Origin: Pseudomonas sp. Root71
Lineage (GTDB): Bacteria; Pseudomonadota; Gammaproteobacteria; Pseudomonadales; Pseudomonadaceae
Direction of reading: 5' to 3'
NCBI RefSeq assembly: GCF_001429045.1
Contig: NZ_LMHY01000030.1
Coordinates: 211,366 to 275,365 of the forward strand
Length of the DNA stretch: 64,000 nt
Shown here piece by piece: positions 59,600-64,000 of this stretch. A program made the position numbers and the translations under genes. Under the pieces are notes generated by a model. It saw only the letters and a list, made by a program, of their open reading frames with translations. It had not been told where the DNA came from and did not search any database. Numbering within the stretch: the first letter of the stretch is position 1; every line of letters begins with the position of its first letter.

Positions 59600-62434
59600 T
59601 TGGACAAGATCCTGATTCGTGGGGCTCGAACCCACAACCTGAAGAACATCGACCTGACCCTGCCGCGGGACAAGCTGATCGTCATCACCGGCCTGTCCGG
59701 CTCCGGCAAGTCGTCCCTGGCTTTCGACACCCTGTACGCCGAAGGTCAGCGTCGCTACGTCGAATCGCTGTCGGCCTATGCCCGGCAGTTCCTGTCGATG
59801 ATGGAAAAGCCCGACGTCGACACCATCGAAGGCCTGTCGCCGGCGATTTCCATCGAACAGAAGTCGACCTCGCATAACCCGCGTTCGACGGTCGGCACCA
59901 TCACCGAAATCTACGACTACCTGCGTCTGCTTTATGCACGCGTGGGTATTCCCCGCTGCCCGGATCACGACATCCCGCTGGAAGCGCAGACCGTCAGCCA
60001 GATGGTCGACCTGGTCCTCGCCGAACCGGAGGGCAGCAAGCTGATGCTGTTGGCGCCGGTCATCCGCGAGCGCAAAGGCGAGCACCTGTCGGTTTTCGAA
60101 GAGCTGCGCGCACAGGGCTTCGTCCGCGCCCGAATCAACGGCAAGCTCTATGAACTGGACGAAGCGCCCAAGCTCGACAAGCAGAAAAAACACACCATCG
60201 ATGTCGTGGTCGACCGCTTCAAGGTTCGCGCCGACCTGCAACAGCGCCTGGCCGAATCCTTCGAGACCGCGCTGAAACTGGCGGACGGTATCGCCCTGGT
60301 GGCGCCGATGGACGACGAGCCGGGTGAAGAGATGATCTTCTCCGCACGCTTCGCCTGCCCGATCTGCGGCCACGCGATCAGCGAACTGGAACCCAAGCTG
60401 TTCTCCTTCAACAACCCGGCCGGCGCTTGCCCGACCTGCGATGGTTTGGGGGTGAAGCAGTTCTTCGATATCAAGCGCCTGGTCAATGGCGAACTGACCC
60501 TGGCCGAAGGGGCGATTCGTGGCTGGGACAGGCGTAACGTCTATTACTTCCAGATGCTCGGCTCGCTGGCCTCGCACTACAAATTCAGCCTGGAAGTTCC
60601 GTTCAACGAACTGCCCGCCGATCAGCAGAAATTCATCCTGCACGGCAGCGGCTCGCAAAACGTCGATTTCAAATACCTGAACGACCGTGGCGATATCGTC
60701 AAACGCTCGCACCCGTTCGAAGGCATCGTGCCGAACCTGGAACGCCGTTACCGCGAAACCGAATCGGCATCGGTGCGCGAAGAACTGGCCAAGTTCCTCA
60801 GCACCCAGTCGTGCCCGGATTGCCGTGGCACCCGTCTGCGGCGTGAAGCGCGGCACGTGTGGGTTGGCGAGAAAACCCTGCCGGCGGTGACCAACCTGCC
60901 AATCGGCGATGCATCCGATTATTTTGGCGGGCTCAAGCTCACCGGCCGACGTGGCGAAATCGCCGACAAGATCCTCAAGGAAATTCGCGAGCGCCTGCAA
61001 TTCCTGGTCAACGTCGGCCTCGACTACCTGTCGCTGGATCGCAGCGCGGACACCCTGTCCGGTGGCGAGGCCCAGCGTATTCGTCTGGCCAGCCAGATTG
61101 GCGCTGGCCTGGTCGGCGTGCTGTACATCCTCGACGAACCTTCGATTGGCCTGCACCAGCGCGATAACGACCGGTTGCTCGGCACCCTCAAGCACCTGCG
61201 CGATATCGGCAACACGGTGATCGTGGTCGAGCACGACGAAGACGCGATCCGTCTGGCCGATTACGTGGTGGACATCGGACCGGGCGCAGGCGTGCACGGC
61301 GGGCACATCGTCGCCGAAGGCACACCGGCCGAAGTCATGGCTCACCCTGACTCCCTGACCGGCAAATATCTGTCGGGCCGGGTGAAGATCGAAGTCCCGG
61401 CCAACCGCACGCCGCGCAACAAGAAGCTGTCGCTGTCGCTCAAGGGCGCTCGCGGCAACAACTTGCGCAATGTCGACCTGGAGATTCCAATCGGTTTGTT
61501 GACCTGCGTGACCGGCGTGTCCGGCTCGGGCAAGTCGACGCTGATCAACAACACGCTGTTTCCATTGAGCGCCACGGCGCTGAACGGCGCGACGACGCTT
61601 GAAGCTGCCGCTCACGACAGCATCAAGGGTCTGGAACACCTGGACAAGGTCGTCGACATCGACCAGAGCCCGATCGGCCGTACACCGCGCTCCAACCCGG
61701 CGACCTACACCGGGTTGTTCACACCGATCCGCGAGTTGTTCGCCGGCGTACCGGAGTCCCGCTCCCGGGGCTACGGGCCGGGGCGTTTCTCCTTCAACGT
61801 GAAAGGCGGGCGATGCGAGGCTTGTCAGGGCGATGGCCTGATCAAGGTGGAAATGCACTTCCTGCCGGACATCTACGTGCCCTGTGACGTGTGCAAGAGC
61901 AAGCGTTACAACCGCGAGACCCTGGAGATCAAGTACAAGGGCAAGAGCATCCACGAGACCCTCGAGATGACCATCGAGGAAGCACGGGTGTTCTTCGATG
62001 CCGTACCGGCCCTGGCGCGCAAGCTGCAAACCTTGATGGACGTCGGACTGTCGTACATCAAGCTGGGGCAATCGGCGACCACGCTTTCCGGCGGTGAAGC
62101 CCAGCGGGTGAAGCTGTCCCGCGAACTGTCCAAGCGCGATACCGGCAAGACCCTGTACATCCTCGACGAACCCACTACCGGGCTGCACTTCGCGGATATC
62201 CAGCAACTGCTGGACGTTTTGCACCGCCTGCGCGACCACGGCAATACAGTGGTGGTGATCGAACACAACCTGGACGTGATCAAGACCGCCGACTGGCTGG
62301 TGGACCTGGGTCCGGAGGGCGGTTCCAAGGGCGGACAGATCATTGCCGTCGGCACGCCGGAGGAGGTGTCAGAGATGAAGCAATCCCACACCGGTTACTA
62401 CCTCAAGCCGCTGCTGGAACGCGACAGGGCTTAA
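59600..62434 (+). CDS. uvrA: Excinuclease ABC subunit A
   Basis: A 944-residue damage-recognition ATPase of nucleotide excision repair. Two ATP sites (GLSGSGKSS near residue 33 and GVSGSGKST in the second half), two ABC signatures (LSGGEAQRI and LSGGEAQRV), and zinc modules with CPICGHA...CPTCDG and CEACQGDGLI...CDVCKSKRYN. I start it at TTG 59600 (LDKILIRGARTHNLKN), which aligns with the E. coli N-terminus and has GAGG 5 nt upstream; a 24-codon upstream extension is not conserved. No LexA box is visible upstream. Confidence 0.97.
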   Translation: MDKILIRGARTHNLKNIDLTLPRDKLIVITGLSGSGKSSLAFDTLYAEGQRRYVESLSAYARQFLSMMEKPDVDTIEGLSPAISIEQKSTSHNPRSTVGTITEIYDYLRLLYARVGIPRCPDHDIPLEAQTVSQMVDLVLAEPEGSKLMLLAPVIRERKGEHLSVFEELRAQGFVRARINGKLYELDEAPKLDKQKKHTIDVVVDRFKVRADLQQRLAESFETALKLADGIALVAPMDDEPGEEMIFSARFACPICGHAISELEPKLFSFNNPAGACPTCDGLGVKQFFDIKRLVNGELTLAEGAIRGWDRRNVYYFQMLGSLASHYKFSLEVPFNELPADQQKFILHGSGSQNVDFKYLNDRGDIVKRSHPFEGIVPNLERRYRETESASVREELAKFLSTQSCPDCRGTRLRREARHVWVGEKTLPAVTNLPIGDASDYFGGLKLTGRRGEIADKILKEIRERLQFLVNVGLDYLSLDRSADTLSGGEAQRIRLASQIGAGLVGVLYILDEPSIGLHQRDNDRLLGTLKHLRDIGNTVIVVEHDEDAIRLADYVVDIGPGAGVHGGHIVAEGTPAEVMAHPDSLTGKYLSGRVKIEVPANRTPRNKKLSLSLKGARGNNLRNVDLEIPIGLLTCVTGVSGSGKSTLINNTLFPLSATALNGATTLEAAAHDSIKGLEHLDKVVDIDQSPIGRTPRSNPATYTGLFTPIRELFAGVPESRSRGYGPGRFSFNVKGGRCEACQGDGLIKVEMHFLPDIYVPCDVCKSKRYNRETLEIKYKGKSIHETLEMTIEEARVFFDAVPALARKLQTLMDVGLSYIKLGQSATTLSGGEAQRVKLSRELSKRDTGKTLYILDEPTTGLHFADIQQLLDVLHRLRDHGNTVVVIEHNLDVIKTADWLVDLGPEGGSKGGQIIAVGTPEEVSEMKQSHTGYYLKPLLERDRA

Positions 62435-62446
62435 CCGGGCCCCATG

Positions 62447-62486
62447 AAAAAGCCCCTGTCACTTCATCAGTGACAGGGGCTTTTTT
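62447..62486. terminator. Bidirectional terminator between uvrA and ftnA
   Basis: 15-bp stem AAAAAGCCCCTGTCA / TGACAGGGGCTTTTT with a 9-nt loop, T-runs on both strands. Confidence 0.92.
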
Positions 62487-62499
62487 GTATTCGCAGCAA

Positions 62500-62964
62500 T
62501 CAGGTGTGGGATTGCAGGTAGTTCTCAAGACCGATCAACTTGATCAGACCCAACTGCTTCTCGAGCCAGTAGGTGTGATCTTCTTCGGTGTCATGCAATT
62601 GAACCCGCAGCATTTCGCGGCTGACATAGTCCTTGTGTTGCTCGCAGAGCTTAATGCCCTTGCACAGCGCTGCCCGCACTTTGTATTCCAGGCGCAAATC
62701 CGCTTCGAGCATCTCGGTGACTGTGGTGCCGACATCGAGATCGTCCGGACGCATCCGCGGCGTGCCCTCGAGCATCAGAATCCGGCGCATCAGGGCATCA
62801 GCGTGCCCTGCTTCCTCTTCCATCTCGTGGTTGATTCGTTCGTAGAGCTTGGTGAAACCCCAGTCCTCATACATCCGCGAGTGGACGAAATATTGATCAC
62901 GCGCGGCCAGTTCGCCGGTCAGCAACGTGTTGAGGTAATCGATTACATCTGGGTGGCCCTGCAT
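62500..62964 (-). CDS. ftnA: Bacterial ferritin FtnA (annotated as bacterioferritin in many genomes)
   Basis: A 154-residue 24-mer iron-storage subunit. Ferroxidase ligands are present (Glu18, Glu51, His54, and the later EADLRLEYK and DTEEDHTYW helices). The heme-binding Met of true bacterioferritin (position 52) is Ala here (EEEAGHADALMRR), so this is the non-heme FtnA, as shown for P. aeruginosa. It lies downstream of katA, whose terminator separates them. Confidence 0.92.
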   Translation of the reverse strand: MQGHPDVIDYLNTLLTGELAARDQYFVHSRMYEDWGFTKLYERINHEMEEEAGHADALMRRILMLEGTPRMRPDDLDVGTTVTEMLEADLRLEYKVRAALCKGIKLCEQHKDYVSREMLRVQLHDTEEDHTYWLEKQLGLIKLIGLENYLQSHT

Positions 62965-63076
62965 CGCCCTACATCTCCCTGCTTGAAAGTTGTAGTTTGA
63001 ACCAACATGCCGGTATCGTCACTCGCAAGACGCAATAAAAGCGAAGATATTCTGAGAAAACCGGCTGAAATAACGC

Positions 63077-63101
63077 AAAAACCGCCCAAACAAGGGCGGT
63101 T
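63077..63101 (-). terminator. Intrinsic terminator after katA
   Basis: Stem ACCGCCC / GGGCGGT with a 6-nt loop; on the minus strand it is followed by TTTTTG. It starts 12 nt after the katA stop. Confidence 0.85.
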
Positions 63102-63112
63102 CTGCTTCTCAT

Positions 63113-64000
63113 TTAGACTTCGTTAAGCTGTACGTTGAGCAACTTTGCGATTGCGTCTCCATACGCCGGGTCAGCCTTGTAGAAATGTTGCAACTGGCGG
63201 TCAACCACATCACTCGACACACCCGCCATCGCACCGGCGATGTTGCTGACCAGCAGTGATTTCTGCTCTTCAGTCATCAAGCGGAATAATGCGCCGGCGT
63301 GACTGTAGTAGTCCGTGTCTTCACGGTGGTCGTAACGATCGGCGGCACCACTGAGGGCCAACGCCGGCTCTGCGTAACGAGGCGCCTGCTTCGGCGACTC
63401 GACGTAGCTGTTGGGCTCGTAGTTCGGCGTCGCACCGCCATTGCTGCCAAAAGCCATCGAACCATCGCGCTGATAACTGTTGACCGGACTCCGAGGAGCA
63501 TTGACGGGCAACTGCTGGTGATTGGTGCCGACACGGTAGCGATGAGCGTCCGCATAGGCGAAGACCCGACCTTGCAGCATACGATCCGGCGATAGTCCAA
63601 CGCCTGGAACCATGTTGCTGGGCCCGAACGCGGCTTGCTCGACTTCCGCGAAGTAGTTCTGCGGATTGCGATTGAGCTCAAGTTCTCCGACTTCAATCAG
63701 TGGAAACTCTTTCTGCGACCAGGTTTTGGTGACATCAAACGGGTTCTCGTAGTGCGCCGCTGCTTGAGCCTCGCTCATGATCTGAATGCACACGCGCCAT
63801 TTCGGAAAATCACCCTGGTCGATTGCATTGAACAAGTCGCGCTGGGCGTAATCCGGATCAGTACCCGCCAGGCGCGCAGCCTCGGCAGGAGCAAGGTTCT
63901 TGATCCCCTGTTTGGTCTTGTAGTGCCACTTCACCCAGTGACGCTCACCTTGAGCGTTGATGAGGCTGTAAGTGTGGCTGCCAAAGCCGTGCATGTGGCG
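63113..64000 (-). CDS. katA: Catalase KatA, C-terminal part (5' end outside window)
   Basis: The last 295 residues of a clade 3 monofunctional heme catalase of about 480 residues. The proximal heme Tyr lies in RVFAYADAHRYRVG, and the SHTYSLINAQGERHWVKWH segment and NPFDVTKTWSQKEFP are typical. The distal His and Asn lie beyond the window end. It removes hydrogen peroxide in the cytosol and, in P. aeruginosa, neighbours ftnA, which is needed for full KatA activity. Confidence 0.95.
   Translation of the reverse strand, partial: RHMHGFGSHTYSLINAQGERHWVKWHYKTKQGIKNLAPAEAARLAGTDPDYAQRDLFNAIDQGDFPKWRVCIQIMSEAQAAAHYENPFDVTKTWSQKEFPLIEVGELELNRNPQNYFAEVEQAAFGPSNMVPGVGLSPDRMLQGRVFAYADAHRYRVGTNHQQLPVNAPRSPVNSYQRDGSMAFGSNGGATPNYEPNSYVESPKQAPRYAEPALALSGAADRYDHREDTDYYSHAGALFRLMTEEQKSLLVSNIAGAMAGVSSDVVDRQLQHFYKADPAYGDAIAKLLNVQLNEV

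Noticed and set aside
59567..62266. Open frame of 899 codons antisense to uvrA
   Set aside because: It is a high-GC shadow frame exactly opposite a secure gene; its composition is repetitive in Val/Gln/Asp/Gly and shows no family motif.
1..64000. CRISPR arrays, tRNA or rRNA genes, integrases or transposases
   Set aside because: None seen. The regular repeats in the window are REP doublets between genes, not spaced arrays.

Overview
The window is about 64 kb of a high-GC chromosome from a fluorescent Pseudomonas, most likely the P. fluorescens group. The evidence is gene content and order matching P. aeruginosa blocks known to me: eat-eutBC, ppa, xseB-ispA-dxs, ribA, pgpA-thiL-nusB-rib-nrdR, the zinc ABC block, oprG and its epimerase pair, and ssb-MFS-uvrA-ftnA-katA. 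It also carries many REP/REPIN palindromes of the kinds that fill P. fluorescens intergenic regions. I see no prophage, transposase, CRISPR array, rRNA or tRNA.

Layout. 1-4521 is ethanolamine catabolism: the end of an aldehyde dehydrogenase, a permease, and both subunits of B12-dependent ethanolamine ammonia-lyase, with a good sigma-54 promoter before the permease. 4636-8458 holds GNAT, DedA, MtfA, inorganic pyrophosphatase and a stand-alone S24 repressor. 8832-19003 (minus strand) is a six-gene operon matching P. aeruginosa magABCDEF (E. coli yfa genes), built around a periplasmic alpha-2-macroglobulin. 19501-22617 is xseB-ispA-dxs. 22769-26635 is cobalamin uptake (btuB, btuF), a small membrane protein and ribA. 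26872-32860 (minus strand) is a tightly coupled run nrdR-ribD-ribE-ribBA-ribH-nusB-thiL-pgpA. 32988-35605 has a lipoprotein, a methyltransferase, a CnoX-like thioredoxin and a small unknown gene. 35741-38969 is a Zrg-type zinc uptake operon with a possible Zur site. 39232-42000 has OprG with an Anr box, then two nucleotide-sugar enzymes. 42306-48906 has Lhr helicase and an MscS channel. A decayed MFS transporter lies at about 49100-49320. 49418-53400 is DUF72-EEP-clsB-ybhN. 53569-57372 has an alpha/beta hydrolase with DUF3182, and a GlxA-type regulator divergent from an isochorismatase-like hydrolase. 57483-64000 is ssb, an MFS transporter, uvrA, ftnA and the 3' part of katA.

How the genes work together. 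Cobalamin uptake (btuB, btuF) supplies the cofactor that EutBC needs. The riboflavin genes form a nearly complete pathway, but the GTP cyclohydrolase half of RibBA has lost its zinc cysteines, so the separate RibA must do that step.

The most interesting region is the mag operon. Besides the macroglobulin, which has Gly in place of the thioester Cys, MagC shows NlpC/P60-like catalytic motifs. MagE shows, in one chain, an SxxK penicillin-binding-like motif, a SpoIID-like segment and a C-terminal HExxH motif. This suggests a periplasmic cell-wall-remodelling and protease-trapping complex. An alternating array of TGAGCCGAATAA repeats lies upstream of the operon.
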